Positions 25,883 through 37,998 of a stretch of DNA of 64,000 nt are shown here, in pieces (positions within the stretch are counted from its first letter, which is position 1; the number at the start of each line of letters is the position of its first letter). A program made the position numbers and the translations under genes. The notes below the pieces were generated by a model. The model saw only the letters and a program-made list of their open reading frames with translations. It ran no database searches and was not told the origin of the DNA. Origin of the DNA: Nocardioides marinus (GTDB taxonomy: Bacteria > Pseudomonadota > Alphaproteobacteria > Rhodobacterales > Rhodobacteraceae); the NCBI GenBank assembly GCA_019801415.1, contig JAHVJD010000001.1, positions 558,001 through 622,000 of the forward strand. Direction: 5' to 3'.

Positions 25883-26668
25883 TCAGCCCGCCGCCGCCAC
25901 CGCGCGCTTGGTCATCACCGCGACCAGGTGCGCGCGGTACTCCTTTGAGCCGTGCAGATCGGCGATCATGCCCTCTGCATCCACGCTGAGCCCGTCCAGC
26001 GCGTCAGGCGCAAAATTGGCACTCAGCGCCGCCTCCGCCTCGCGCCAGCGGAACACGCCCTCCTCCGACGCGCCGGTGACCGCAACCCGCACCCCGTCAG
26101 CGAACCTGGCCACGAACACCCCCACCAGCGCAAAGCGCGACGCGGGCTGCACGAACTTCTGGTAGTTGGCTTTTTCCGGCACCGGGAAGCGCACCGCGGT
26201 GATGATCTCGCCCTCTTCCAGCGCGGTCTCGAACAGCCCCTGGAAATAGTCATCCGCTTCGATCTCGCGGCTATTGGTGACGATGGTCGCGCCGCTGCCC
26301 AGCGCCGCCGCCGGGTAGCAGGCGGCGGGGTCGTTGTTGGCCAGCGAGCCGCCGATGGTGCCGCGGTTGCGCACCGCCGGATCGCCGATGTGGCTGGCCA
26401 GCTCCGCCAGCGCCGGATAGCTGGCGGCCCCGGCGGCCACCGCCGCATGGGTCGCCGCCCCACCGATGGTCAGCACGCCACCGCTGTCGCTGATGCCCTG
26501 CATCTCGGTGATGCCCGACAGGCTGACCAGCCTGGACGGCATCGCCAGCCGCTGTTTCAAGGTCGGGATCAGCGTCTGCCCGCCGCCCAGCGCCTGGGCG
26601 TCCTCCTCCGCCAGCGCCGCCACCGCCTCACCCACGGTCGCAGGCTTTACAAACTCGAATTCATACAT
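25883..26668 (-). CDS. coxM: Molybdenum hydroxylase FAD subunit, CoxM type
   Basis: The 261-aa protein is the medium subunit of a xanthine-oxidase-family enzyme. It has the FAD-binding motifs GGGQTLIPTLKQRL (about 28-41) and RNRGTIGGSLANNDPAACY. It carries electrons from the Fe-S subunit to the acceptor. It is the last gene of the minus-strand cluster, separated from coxL by 86 bases that contain a palindromic repeat element. Confidence 0.92.
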   Translation of the reverse strand: MYEFEFVKPATVGEAVAALAEEDAQALGGGQTLIPTLKQRLAMPSRLVSLSGITEMQGISDSGGVLTIGGAATHAAVAAGAASYPALAELASHIGDPAVRNRGTIGGSLANNDPAACYPAAALGSGATIVTNSREIEADDYFQGLFETALEEGEIITAVRFPVPEKANYQKFVQPASRFALVGVFVARFADGVRVAVTGASEEGVFRWREAEAALSANFAPDALDGLSVDAEGMIADLHGSKEYRAHLVAVMTKRAVAAAG

Positions 26669-26714
26669 CGCGTGTCCTTTCCGAAAACCGGCACTCCGGC
26701 CTTCATCTTTCCGA

Positions 26715-26749
26715 AAATACTCCGGGGGTATGGGGGCAGCGCCCCCATG
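26715..26749 (+). repeat. REP-like palindromic element, copy 1
   Basis: This 35-base unit runs from AAATACTCCGGGGG to the palindrome ATGGGGGCAGCGCCCCCAT. It is repeated exactly, in opposite orientation, at 33206-33240. Both copies sit between consecutive genes of the same cluster. I know this type of sequence as a dispersed intergenic repeat of roseobacter genomes. Here it lies between coxL and coxM. Confidence 0.85.
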
Positions 26750-26754
26750 AACCC

Positions 26755-29124
<2,370 letters not shown>

Positions 29125-29237
29125 GTCTGAAGTCTCCTCCCTGGAGGCTGCGGCCATTGGCGCAGCTCTTGGTATTCACTCCTTTTGCAGGTCAGGCCGG
29201 GCACCGGCCTGCGGTCGTCGCATATGGGGGGCGGCGG

Positions 29238-29723
<486 letters not shown>

Positions 29724-29885
29724 AGTACCCTCCCTTAGCTTGTTCTTGTCTGGCTGAGCAGAGTTAAACACGCCCCGGGCGCGGTGCGAAGTGTTTTTGC
29801 CCTTCTGGTCTGGGTAAAATTCACGTCAGCGACGCTTACCTATGGTTGCAGAGCACCCTGCCCCGCCGACTTGTTCGCAATACGC

Positions 29886-30887
29886 TCAACCAGTGGCTTC
29901 GCGGCGCGGCATCGGACGGGTGGGAATTTCCTTCAGCAGCCCGCCGATGCCCATCGCGGCGATGTCGTCTGACGAGACCTCCACCCCGCAGATCACCCGC
30001 TCGAGCACCCAGTCGGCACCGTTCAGGGCGGGCGAGCGGGCGCAGCCCGGCAGGCCGATCACCGGGCGACCCTGGTATTGCCCCAGAAACAGAAGGTTGC
30101 CGGGATCCACCGGCATCCCGAAGCGGGTGACGCTGCCGCCCGCCTGACGCAGCGCCTGCGGTGCCACGTCCATCGCGTCAGAGGTGGCAGAGCCGGTCAG
30201 AACCAGCAAGAGCTCTCCCGGAGCCTCGGCAATCGCCGCCGCCAGATCCGCCTCGCGGTGCGGCACCACCACGCGGTCCGACAGGGCCACTCCCATGCGG
30301 TCGAGCCGCCCGGCCATGGCGGCGCGGCCCTTGTCCGGCGGGATATCCGCGCTGACGCGGGTTTCGATCAGCGTGGCGCTTGCGATCACCGGCGGCAGCA
30401 CCCGCAGCGCCCCGGCGGCATCGGCGCAGGCCTGACGGACCAGAGCCTCGGCCACCGCATAGGAGATCACCTTGATCGTCGCGATCATGCCCCCCGCATC
30501 GGCGCGGTGGTAATCCGGCACCGTGGCGATGGTCAGCATCGGGTCGACCGCGTTGAAGGTCTGCAGCCGGGCGCGGTCCAGCCGCACCAGCCCGGCGTGG
30601 GCGGCATAAAGGTTCACCCGCCCGGTGCCCGCGCCCGAGACACGGATGCCCTGCGCCTCCGGCTCCGGCACCAACGCCCGTGCCAGCGTCTCGGCCGCGG
30701 CGTCTTCGTGCAAATCGTCCGCTTCCAGCCGGGCAACGGTCAGGGTGTCATGGCCCGCCGCCGACAGCTCGGCCAGGTCAGCGGCGCGCAGCAGCGTGCC
30801 CTTGGCCACCTTGCGGCTGGCCCCCTGCAGCGAATGCGCCAGGATTGCACCCTCGGCCTGGGCGAGCGGAACGGGGCCGAATTTCAT
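29886..30887 (-). CDS. Molybdopterin-binding protein of the hydroxylase cluster
   Basis: The 333-aa protein belongs to the MoeA/MogA-like molybdopterin-binding group found in xdh/cox accessory sets. Features are an N-terminal region MKFGPVPLAQAEGAILAHS typical of the stand-alone form, the core LLLVLTGSATSDAMDVAPQALRQAGG and RPVIGLPGCARSPALNGADWVLER. The N-terminal nucleotidyltransferase domain of MocA is absent. It probably takes part in cofactor maturation or insertion. Its start overlaps the XdhC-like stop (ATGA), so the two are coupled. Confidence 0.85.
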   Translation of the reverse strand: MKFGPVPLAQAEGAILAHSLQGASRKVAKGTLLRAADLAELSAAGHDTLTVARLEADDLHEDAAAETLARALVPEPEAQGIRVSGAGTGRVNLYAAHAGLVRLDRARLQTFNAVDPMLTIATVPDYHRADAGGMIATIKVISYAVAEALVRQACADAAGALRVLPPVIASATLIETRVSADIPPDKGRAAMAGRLDRMGVALSDRVVVPHREADLAAAIAEAPGELLLVLTGSATSDAMDVAPQALRQAGGSVTRFGMPVDPGNLLFLGQYQGRPVIGLPGCARSPALNGADWVLERVICGVEVSSDDIAAMGIGGLLKEIPTRPMPRREATG

Positions 30888-31864
30888 TGCGACTTGCCCC
30901 GCAGCACCGCGGTCATTTCCGCAAGGATCGAGACGGCGATCTCGGCCGGGCTGGCCGCGCCGATGTCGAGGCCCACGGGGCCGTGAATGCGGGCGATCTG
31001 ATCCTCGGTGAACCCCGCCTGCTGCAGCCGGGCGACGCGGGCGGCGTGGGTCTTCTTGCTGCCCAGCGCACCGATATAGAAGACCTCGCCCCCCAGCGCC
31101 GCGGTGAGCGCCGGATCGTCGAGTTTCGGATCATGCGTCAGCAGCACCAGCGCCGTGCGGCTGTCGAGGCCGAGCTTTTCGACGGCTTCGTCGGGCCAGT
31201 CGTCCATCAGGGTTTCGCCCGGGAACCGCTCGGGCGCGGCAAAGGCGGTGCGCGGATCGATGATAACGGGATCATACCCGGCGATCCGCGCCATCGGCAC
31301 CAGCGCCTGGGTGATGTGGACCGCGCCGACGCAGACCAGCCGCAAGGGCGGGTTGTGCACAGCGACAAAGGTCTCGCCATCGTCTTCGATCCCGGAGCGA
31401 TCCATGCGCATCCGGTCGGCATGGCCCTCGAGGCAGAGCCGCCGCGCGCCGGTGGCGAGGTTCACCTCGTAGGCCACTGGCCGGCGGGCGGCGCGGGCCG
31501 CGACGAGGTCTTCCAGCATGTCCAGCGGCAGCGCGCTGCCGACCGGTTCCACCAGCACCTTGATGGTGCCGCCGCAGGCCAGCCCCACGGCAAAGGCATC
31601 GGCGTCGCTGACCCCGTATTCCAGCAGCCGGTGCTGGCCGTCCTGCAGCGCCTCCAGCGCCTCGGCCACCACCGCGCCCTCGACGCAGCCGCCGGAGACG
31701 GAGCCCGCGATGCGGCCATCGCCGGCGACCACCAGCTGCGAGCCCGCCCGCCGCGGCGCCGAGCCCCAGGTCTGCACCACGGTGGCCAGCGCGGCGCCGC
31801 TGCCAGCCCGGCGCCAGTCCAGCGCGGTTTCCGGGGCATTTTCAAAACGGGGCGGCTGCGGCAT
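30884..31864 (-). CDS. xdhC: XdhC/CoxI-family cofactor insertion factor
   Basis: The 326-aa protein has the two XdhC/CoxI blocks: N-terminal APRRAGSQLVVAGDGRIAGSVSGGCVEGAV, and a C-terminal Rossmann-type part with YIGALGSKKTHAARVARL and IHGPVGLDIGA. XdhC proteins bind the molybdenum cofactor, protect it during sulfuration and insert it into the apo-hydroxylase. GGAGACAGCCAG sets the ATG at 31864; the frame continues upstream to 31936 without a better site. Confidence 0.92.
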   Translation of the reverse strand: MPQPPRFENAPETALDWRRAGSGAALATVVQTWGSAPRRAGSQLVVAGDGRIAGSVSGGCVEGAVVAEALEALQDGQHRLLEYGVSDADAFAVGLACGGTIKVLVEPVGSALPLDMLEDLVAARAARRPVAYEVNLATGARRLCLEGHADRMRMDRSGIEDDGETFVAVHNPPLRLVCVGAVHITQALVPMARIAGYDPVIIDPRTAFAAPERFPGETLMDDWPDEAVEKLGLDSRTALVLLTHDPKLDDPALTAALGGEVFYIGALGSKKTHAARVARLQQAGFTEDQIARIHGPVGLDIGAASPAEIAVSILAEMTAVLRGKSQ

Positions 31865-31944
31865 CTGGCTGTCTCCGGCAAGGGGCTTGGGGGTCTGTCT
31901 AAGGTCGGCCTTAGCCCGCTGAATTTCAAGCCGCAACCGCGGCG

Positions 31945-33195
31945 TCAGCGCAGGCCCATCAGGCGGGCCTTTTCGCCGCTGTCGCCCGGGTCGGCGATCA
32001 CCTGCGCCAGATCCTGCAGCGAGGCGATGGAGTGGCCGGCGCGGAAGCTGTCCACATGCGGCAGCATCGCCCGGATGCCGGCCGCCTTGGGGGCAAAGCC
32101 GTCCCAGCGCAAAAGCGGGTTCAGCCAGATCAGGCGGCGCGCCGACAGCTGCAGCCGCTGCATCTCGCGCGACAGCGCCTCCGCATCGCCGCGGTCCAGC
32201 CCATCGGTGATCAGCAACACCACCGCCCCCTGCCCCAGCACCCGGCGCGACCAGTCGCGGTTGAAGGCGTGCAGGCAGTCACCGATGCGGGTGCCGCCCT
32301 CCCAGTCCTGCGCCTCGCTCCCCGCGGCAGAGAGCGCGGCATCCACATCGCGCTGATGCAGATGGCGGGTGATATTGGTGAGGCGGGTGCCGAAGGTGAA
32401 GCCATGCACCCGCGCCCAGCCCGCGTCCCTGGCGTTGGCGGCGGCGTGCAGGAAATGCAGGATGATGCGGCTGTATTGGCTCATCGAGCCGGAGATGTCG
32501 CAGAGCACCACCAGCGCCGGGCGGCGGATGCGGCGTTTGGCGCGGGCGATCGCCTGCAGCTCGCCGCCCTGCCGCGCGGCGGTGCGCAGGGTCCGGCGCC
32601 AGTCGGCGCGCGCGCCCCGCGGCGCGGCCATCAGGCGGCGCGACTGGATCGCCGGCACCGGCAGTTTCAGCTGCGCCAGGATGCGCTTGGCGGCGGCGGC
32701 CTCGGCGGTGGTCATCTGCTCGAAATCCAGCGTGCGTAGCCGTTCCCGGGACGAGGCGGTGCGCGCAGCGTCGATCTGGATGTCGCTGCCCTCGGGCTCT
32801 TCGGCCGGGATGTCGGGCTCGCTGGCCATGCCGTCCAACAGCGCCTCGGCGGCGCGCTGCTCGGCGGGTTTGGCGGCGCGGTCCTGCTGCACGCCGCGGA
32901 TCGCGGGCAGCATCGCCGCCATCATGTGTTCGAGATAGCGCGGATCCCGCCAGAACAGCCGGAAGACCTGTGCAAAGACCACGCGGTGCTCGGGCTTGGA
33001 GACGAAACAGGCGTGCAGCACCCAGTAGAAATCCTGGCGGCTGGTGAAACCCGCCGCCGCCACAGCCTCCACCGCATTCAGCACCCGGCCCGGGCCGATG
33101 GTCAGCCCTGCCTTGCGCAGGGCGCGGGCGAAATGGGCGATGTTTGCGGCCAGCCGGGGGGTATCCGGCAGCGGCAGCGGCGGATAATCCGGCAT
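31945..33195 (-). CDS. coxE: CoxE-like von Willebrand factor A protein
   Basis: The 416-aa protein has an N-terminal helical region (1-190) and a VWA domain (about 225-410) with the metal-dependent adhesion motif DISGSMS. CoxE works with the CoxD ATPase to mature the Mo-Cu centre in CO dehydrogenase clusters; here the pair probably activates the form II enzyme. The open frame can be read back to 33246, but those codons lie in the repeat element, so I place the start at 33195 behind GGAACC. Confidence 0.9.
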   Translation of the reverse strand: MPDYPPLPLPDTPRLAANIAHFARALRKAGLTIGPGRVLNAVEAVAAAGFTSRQDFYWVLHACFVSKPEHRVVFAQVFRLFWRDPRYLEHMMAAMLPAIRGVQQDRAAKPAEQRAAEALLDGMASEPDIPAEEPEGSDIQIDAARTASSRERLRTLDFEQMTTAEAAAAKRILAQLKLPVPAIQSRRLMAAPRGARADWRRTLRTAARQGGELQAIARAKRRIRRPALVVLCDISGSMSQYSRIILHFLHAAANARDAGWARVHGFTFGTRLTNITRHLHQRDVDAALSAAGSEAQDWEGGTRIGDCLHAFNRDWSRRVLGQGAVVLLITDGLDRGDAEALSREMQRLQLSARRLIWLNPLLRWDGFAPKAAGIRAMLPHVDSFRAGHSIASLQDLAQVIADPGDSGEKARLMGLR

Positions 33196-33205
33196 CAGCA
33201 GGTTC

Positions 33206-33240
33206 CATGGGGGCGCTGCCCCCATACCCCCGGAGTATTT
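33206..33240 (-). repeat. REP-like palindromic element, copy 2
   Basis: This is an exact 35-base inverted copy of the unit at 26715-26749, lying between coxD and coxE. The two copies are 6.5 kb apart and face opposite ways. Confidence 0.85.
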
Positions 33241-33256
33241 GTGCAAAGGTGAAGCA

Positions 33257-34165
33257 TCAGGCGCTGTCCAGACCGGCGCGGGCCTGGTCGAGGATGCGCT
33301 TGGCCTCGGAGCCGTGCAGGCGGGCGATGTCGTCCTGGTATTTCAGGATCGCGCCCAGGGTGTCGGCGATCACCTCGGGGCTGAGGGCGATGACGTCGAG
33401 CGCGAGCAGGCAATTGGCCCAGTCGACGGTTTCGGCCACCCCCGGCTTCTTGAACAGATCCTCGGTGCGCAGCGCCTGCACGAAGGCGACGATCTCGCGG
33501 CTCAGCGCCTCGCTTGCGCCGGGCGCACGGGCGTGCAGGATCTCCAGCTCGCGGGGGAAATCCGGGTAGTCGACCCAATGGTAGAGACAGCGGCGCTTCA
33601 GCGCGTCATGCACCTCGCGGGTGCGGTTGGAGGTGAGGATGACGATGGGCGGCGCGGGCGCGGTGACGGTGCCAAGTTCGGGGATCGTCACCTGGAAGTC
33701 GCTGAGCGCCTCCAGCAGGAAGGCCTCGAAGGGCTCATCGGTGCGGTCCAGCTCATCGATCAGCAGCACCGGCGGGCCGGCCTCATCCGGGCGCAGCGCC
33801 TGCAGGAGCGGGCGTTCGATCAGGTAGTCATCGGAAAACAGATCCGCCTGCAACGCGGCGCGGTCGGCGCGGCCCGTGGCCTCGGCGCTGCGGATGGCGA
33901 CCATCTGGGCGGCGAAGTTCCATTCATAGACGGCGCTGGCGGCATCGAGCCCCTCGTAGCATTGCAGCCGGATCAGGCGACGGCCGAGGGCAGCGGCCAG
34001 CGCCTTGGCGATCTCGGTCTTGCCGGTGCCGGCCTCGCCTTCGAGGAACAGCGGGCGGCCGAGTTTGAGCGACAGGAATACCACCGTCGCCAGCGCGCGG
34101 CCGCAGACGTAGCCCTGCTGTGCAAGCTGCTGCTGGACCTGTTCGATCGATTGCACTGGCGGCAT
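33257..34165 (-). CDS. coxD: CoxD-like MoxR-family AAA+ ATPase
   Basis: The 302-aa protein has Walker A GEAGTGKTE (about 42-50), Walker B VLLIDELDRTD and sensor-1 ILTSNRTRE, as in MoxR proteins that team with VWA proteins as metal-centre chaperones. GGGGAG lies 9 bases before the ATG at 34165; an upstream in-frame ATG at 34207 is less likely. As the first gene of the minus-strand cluster, it is divergent from the glycosyltransferase gene. Confidence 0.92.
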   Translation of the reverse strand: MPPVQSIEQVQQQLAQQGYVCGRALATVVFLSLKLGRPLFLEGEAGTGKTEIAKALAAALGRRLIRLQCYEGLDAASAVYEWNFAAQMVAIRSAEATGRADRAALQADLFSDDYLIERPLLQALRPDEAGPPVLLIDELDRTDEPFEAFLLEALSDFQVTIPELGTVTAPAPPIVILTSNRTREVHDALKRRCLYHWVDYPDFPRELEILHARAPGASEALSREIVAFVQALRTEDLFKKPGVAETVDWANCLLALDVIALSPEVIADTLGAILKYQDDIARLHGSEAKRILDQARAGLDSA

Positions 34166-34399
34166 TGGCGGTTCTCCCCATGGTTGCTGCGCATCCCATG
34201 CCGACAACAGGCCACGGCAACGCCCTTGCGGTCAAGAGATGTCCGGGCGGTTGTAAAACCCCGGCAGCACGGTAGACTCCGGCGCAACCGATGGTCCCAT
34301 GCGCATGGGGCCGCAGGCACGCAGGCAACAGGATACCCCCCGCATGACGCCCCAGCCCCTCCCTAGAATTGCAGCCCCCGGCTGCCGCAGGTGAGCGCG

Positions 34400-35446
34400 A
34401 TGCGTGCCCTGGCTGTTCTGTGCGTGCGCAACGAGGCTGCCTTCCTGCTGGAGTGGCTGGCCCACCACCGCGCTGCGGGGTTCACCGACTTCCTCGTGTT
34501 TTCAAACGATTGCCAGGACGGCACCGACCAGATGCTGGACCGGCTGGCGGAGCTCGGGCAGCTGACCCATGTGCGCAACGACGGTCCCTATGACCAGGGC
34601 GGAATCCAGTTCACCGCGCTGAAGGCGGCCGACAGGCACCCGCTGATGAAGGCGGCCGACTGGGTGATTGTGCTGGACATCGACGAGTTCGTCTGCGTCA
34701 AGACCGGCGGCGGGCAGCTGGCGGATCTGCTGGCGGCGCTGCCGCATGCCGATGCCGTGACGCTGACCTGGCGGCTGTTCGGCAATGGCGGCATCGTGCG
34801 CTACGAGGATCGCCCGGTGACGGAACAGTTCACCCGCTGCGCCCCGGAGGTGATCCACTGGCCGTGGCGCGCGACGATGTTCAAGACGCTGTACCGCAAT
34901 GATGGCACCTATCGCAAATGTGGCGTGCACCGCCCCCGCGATGCCCGGGACGCGGAGCGGCTGGCCCGGTTCCGCTGGTACGACTGCGAGGGGCGCGCGC
35001 TGGGGGAGGCCTTTCGCAAGCAACGCCTGTTCAACGACTACGGCCAGTCCAACACCCGCCTCGCCCAGCTGAACCACTACCCGCTGGGCGCGATGGAAAG
35101 CTACGTGCTGAAGGCCGATCGCGGCCGCGTCAACCGGCAGGCGGAGCTTGGCATGGATTACTGGGTCGAGCGCAATTACTGCAGCATCGAGGACGACGCG
35201 GCGCAGCGCCTCGCCCCGGCCCGTGCCGCGCTGCAGGCCGAGCTGATGGATGATCCGGCGCTGGCCCGGCTGCATCACGCGGCGGTGCAGTGGCGGCATG
35301 ATCGCTTTGCCCAGCTGATGGAGCAGGAGACCTATCGCGCCCTGTTCGCGCGCCTGCTGATGACGCCGCCGTCGCGCCCGATCAGCCCGGCGGCAGCGGG
35401 ATTGCTGCGCCGCTTTGCGCTGCGCGCGCCGCAGGGCAAGGATTGA
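34400..35446 (+). CDS. Glycosyltransferase family 2/92-like protein
   Basis: The 348-aa protein starts MRALAVLCVRNEAAFLLEWLAHHRAAGF and has the metal-binding DxD in VLDIDEFV (about residue 93), the pattern of the Glyco_tranf_2_4 group. It may transfer a sugar in surface polysaccharide formation, but the acceptor is unknown. There is no membrane segment. AGGTGAG lies before the ATG at 34400; a GTG at 34391 is possible. It stands alone between unrelated genes. Confidence 0.85.
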   Translation: MRALAVLCVRNEAAFLLEWLAHHRAAGFTDFLVFSNDCQDGTDQMLDRLAELGQLTHVRNDGPYDQGGIQFTALKAADRHPLMKAADWVIVLDIDEFVCVKTGGGQLADLLAALPHADAVTLTWRLFGNGGIVRYEDRPVTEQFTRCAPEVIHWPWRATMFKTLYRNDGTYRKCGVHRPRDARDAERLARFRWYDCEGRALGEAFRKQRLFNDYGQSNTRLAQLNHYPLGAMESYVLKADRGRVNRQAELGMDYWVERNYCSIEDDAAQRLAPARAALQAELMDDPALARLHHAAVQWRHDRFAQLMEQETYRALFARLLMTPPSRPISPAAAGLLRRFALRAPQGKD

Positions 35447-35616
35447 AGCGCCACGGGGGGGCGACGCGGCTGCGCTCTCGGCAGATCGCCGCCGAATGGG
35501 CGCTGCAAGGCCGCATTAACGCATGAGTTTTTCCAAATTTGGCCTTATTTCCAACCTAGCCTTTAACGGCAGGCAGCCCTGAAAGCGGCGCAGCGCGGGC
35601 AGTAAGGATGGCACAG

Positions 35617-36573
35617 ATGCAGGATGGACTTGAAAACCTGGACGAGGATCTTTCCGGGCTCGATACCGCCCAGTGGAAGGCCCGCATTGCCGAGCTGGCC
35701 GAAACCAACGGCATGTACCAGCCGCTGGGCAAGCGACATTTCGCGACCTTCATCGAACAGGGGGACACGCTGCTGGTCACCTTCGAGACCATGCAAGGCA
35801 TCCACAACCTGTCCGACCTGGCGCAGCCGCTGGGTTTCGACCTGGTCAAGAACCTGGGCTGGTCGCATATGTGCGTGGTCTCCGACGGCGACACCTGGTT
35901 CCGCGACGAGCAGATCTATGCCTTTTTCGACCAGCTGATCGACGATGGCTTCTTTGACGAATTCGACAACGTGATCTTCTACGGTGCCGGTCCCTGTGGC
36001 TATGCGGCGGCGGCCTATTCCGTTGCCGCCCCCGGTGCCTCGGTGGTGGCCGTCCAGCCGCAGGCGACGCTGGAGCCGCGGATGACCGAATGGGACGACC
36101 GTTTCACCGAGCAACGGCGGCTGTGCTTCACCGACCGCTATGGCTATGCGCCCGACATGCTGGACGCCGCCGAACGCGCCTATGTGATCTATGATCCACA
36201 GGAACGGCTGGACGCGATGCACGCGTCGCTGTTTGCCCGCAAGAACGTCACCCGCCTGCGCGCGATGCACATGGGCGAGGCCGTGCAGACCCGGCTGATC
36301 GAGATGGACATGCTGTACCACATCCTGTCGATGGCGGGCAGCGGCAAGCTGACGGCGACTGCCTTCTACAAGCTGTTCCGCAACCGGCGCAACAACTCCT
36401 ACTTCCTGCGCAACCTGCTGGCGCGGCTGGAGCGGGACGACCGCTGCTACCTGATGGCGCTGCTGTGCCGCAACGTGACCGAACGGATGCGCGCGCCCCG
36501 GTTCCGCCGCCGCCTGACCGATCTGGAACAGCGGGCCGCGAACGGCGAATTCCACCTGCCCGCAAAACGCTAA
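35617..36573 (+). CDS. Conserved Rhodobacterales protein, function unknown
   Basis: The 318-aa protein has a central segment NVIFYGAGPCGYAAAAYSVA (about 121-140) that looks like a Rossmann-type or hydrolase nucleophile loop, and a basic helical C-terminal third. I think homologs are sometimes labelled phosphoadenosine phosphosulfate reductase, but the sequence lacks that enzyme's cysteines and P-loop. AAGGA lies 8 bases before the ATG at 35617, so I prefer that start to the ATG at 35608. The AT-rich stretch at about 35525-35570 probably holds its promoter. Confidence 0.75.
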   Translation: MQDGLENLDEDLSGLDTAQWKARIAELAETNGMYQPLGKRHFATFIEQGDTLLVTFETMQGIHNLSDLAQPLGFDLVKNLGWSHMCVVSDGDTWFRDEQIYAFFDQLIDDGFFDEFDNVIFYGAGPCGYAAAAYSVAAPGASVVAVQPQATLEPRMTEWDDRFTEQRRLCFTDRYGYAPDMLDAAERAYVIYDPQERLDAMHASLFARKNVTRLRAMHMGEAVQTRLIEMDMLYHILSMAGSGKLTATAFYKLFRNRRNNSYFLRNLLARLERDDRCYLMALLCRNVTERMRAPRFRRRLTDLEQRAANGEFHLPAKR

Positions 36574-36684
36574 GGGCGCACGCCTCACAGCCCCCGGGGA
36601 TACGTCGGGAGACCCGCGCGCGGACGCCCCCTGCGGCGCATTGCGCGGCTTCTTTTTCGCCCGCCCCTGTGCTAGGCGAGCGGC

Positions 36685-37731
36685 ATGACCCAGGACCTGA
36701 CCATCCCCCGCCCCGACGACTGGCATCTGCATCTGCGCGATGGCGCGATGCTGGAGGCCGTGCTGCCCGAGACCGCCCGCCATTTCGGCCGGGCCATCAT
36801 CATGCCCAACCTGGTGCCGCCGGTGGTGACCTCCGCGCAGGCCGCGGCCTACCGGGACCGGATTCTCGCCGCCCTGCCCGACGGCATGAGCTTCGAGCCG
36901 CTGATGACCCTGTATCTCACCGAGGACACCGACCCGGAAGACGTCGCCGCCGCCCATGCCAGCGGGCTGGTCAAGGCGGTAAAGCTTTATCCGGCGGGGG
37001 CCACCACCAACTCGGCCTCGGGCGTGACCAATTTCGACAATGTCCGCCCGGTATTGGAGAAAATGGCCGAGATCGGCCTGCCGCTGTGCACCCATGGCGA
37101 GGTCACCGATCACGACATCGACATCTTTGACCGCGAGGCGGTGTTCATCGACCGGGTGCTGGACCCGATCCGCCGCGCCACCCCGGGGCTGCGCGTGGTG
37201 ATGGAGCATATCACCACCAGCAATGCCGCCGATTACGTGCGCTCGCAGGACAAGGATCTGGGCGCGACGATCACCACCCACCACCTGATCATCAACCGCA
37301 ACCACATCCTCGTCGGCGGCATCAAGCCGCATTACTACTGCCTGCCCGTCGCCAAGCGCGAGGAACACCGGCTGGCCCTGCGTGCCGCCGCCACCTCGGG
37401 CGATGCGCGGTTCTTCCTCGGAACCGACTCGGCGCCGCACACCGATTCCAACAAGCTCAGCGAGTGCGGCTGTGCGGGCTGCTTCACGGCCACCAACACC
37501 ATGTCGCTGCTGGCGCATGTGTTCGAGGAAGAAGGCGCGCTCGACAAGCTGGCGGGCTTTGCCTCGGAGAACGGCCCGGCCTTCTATCGCCTGCCGGTCA
37601 GCACGCAGCGCCTGACGCTGCGCAAGTCCGAGACTGCGGTCGAGTTCCCGGCCAAGATCGCCACCGCCGACGGGCCGGTGACGGTGTTTGACCCCGGCTT
37701 CGAGGTGTTCTGGGCCGTCGCCGACGACTGA
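36685..37731 (+). CDS. pyrC: Dihydroorotase
   Basis: The 348-aa zinc amidohydrolase closes carbamoyl aspartate to dihydroorotate, the third step of pyrimidine synthesis. It is of the E. coli class II type. The metal-binding [10 protein letters not shown], the carbamylated Lys in [12 protein letters not shown], the His sites THGEVTD and MEHITT, and FLGTDSAPH with the catalytic Asp are all present. The companion gene pyrE lies 1.75 kb downstream, interrupted by an RTX gene. Confidence 0.97.
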   Translation: MTQDLTIPRPDDWHLHLRDGAMLEAVLPETARHFGRAIIMPNLVPPVVTSAQAAAYRDRILAALPDGMSFEPLMTLYLTEDTDPEDVAAAHASGLVKAVKLYPAGATTNSASGVTNFDNVRPVLEKMAEIGLPLCTHGEVTDHDIDIFDREAVFIDRVLDPIRRATPGLRVVMEHITTSNAADYVRSQDKDLGATITTHHLIINRNHILVGGIKPHYYCLPVAKREEHRLALRAAATSGDARFFLGTDSAPHTDSNKLSECGCAGCFTATNTMSLLAHVFEEEGALDKLAGFASENGPAFYRLPVSTQRLTLRKSETAVEFPAKIATADGPVTVFDPGFEVFWAVADD

Positions 37732-37745
37732 GCAAGACCCGCTGA

Positions 37746-37788
37746 ACAGCTGCGCGGGCGCGCCCCGGTCGCCCACCCGCGCAGCTGT
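37746..37788 (+). terminator. Hairpin after pyrC
   Basis: ACAGCTGCGCGGG and CCCGCGCAGCTGT form a perfect 13-bp stem with a 17-base loop, 15 bases past the pyrC stop. No T-run follows, so factor-dependent help may be needed. Confidence 0.6.
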
Positions 37789-37998
37789 CTGAAGACGGTC
37801 ACGCCCCCGCCGCGTTGCGGCCCCCATCCGCCGTGACTGCGCTGCCGGACAACTGGCCGAATTGCCACACGCGTTAACTATCCCGCCAACGATTCGGCTT
37901 TCGTCCTTGCAGGGAATCACCCCCAGAACGCAGGTTTCGCCCTATTGGTTTCTGTCGACAGATTGTGGCGGCAGCACTTCTAAAAAGGGCGCAAAAGC

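Noticed and set aside
35617-36573. Phosphoadenosine phosphosulfate reductase
   Set aside because: No cysteine motif or PAPS-binding loop is present, and a genuine APS reductase gene exists at 21180.
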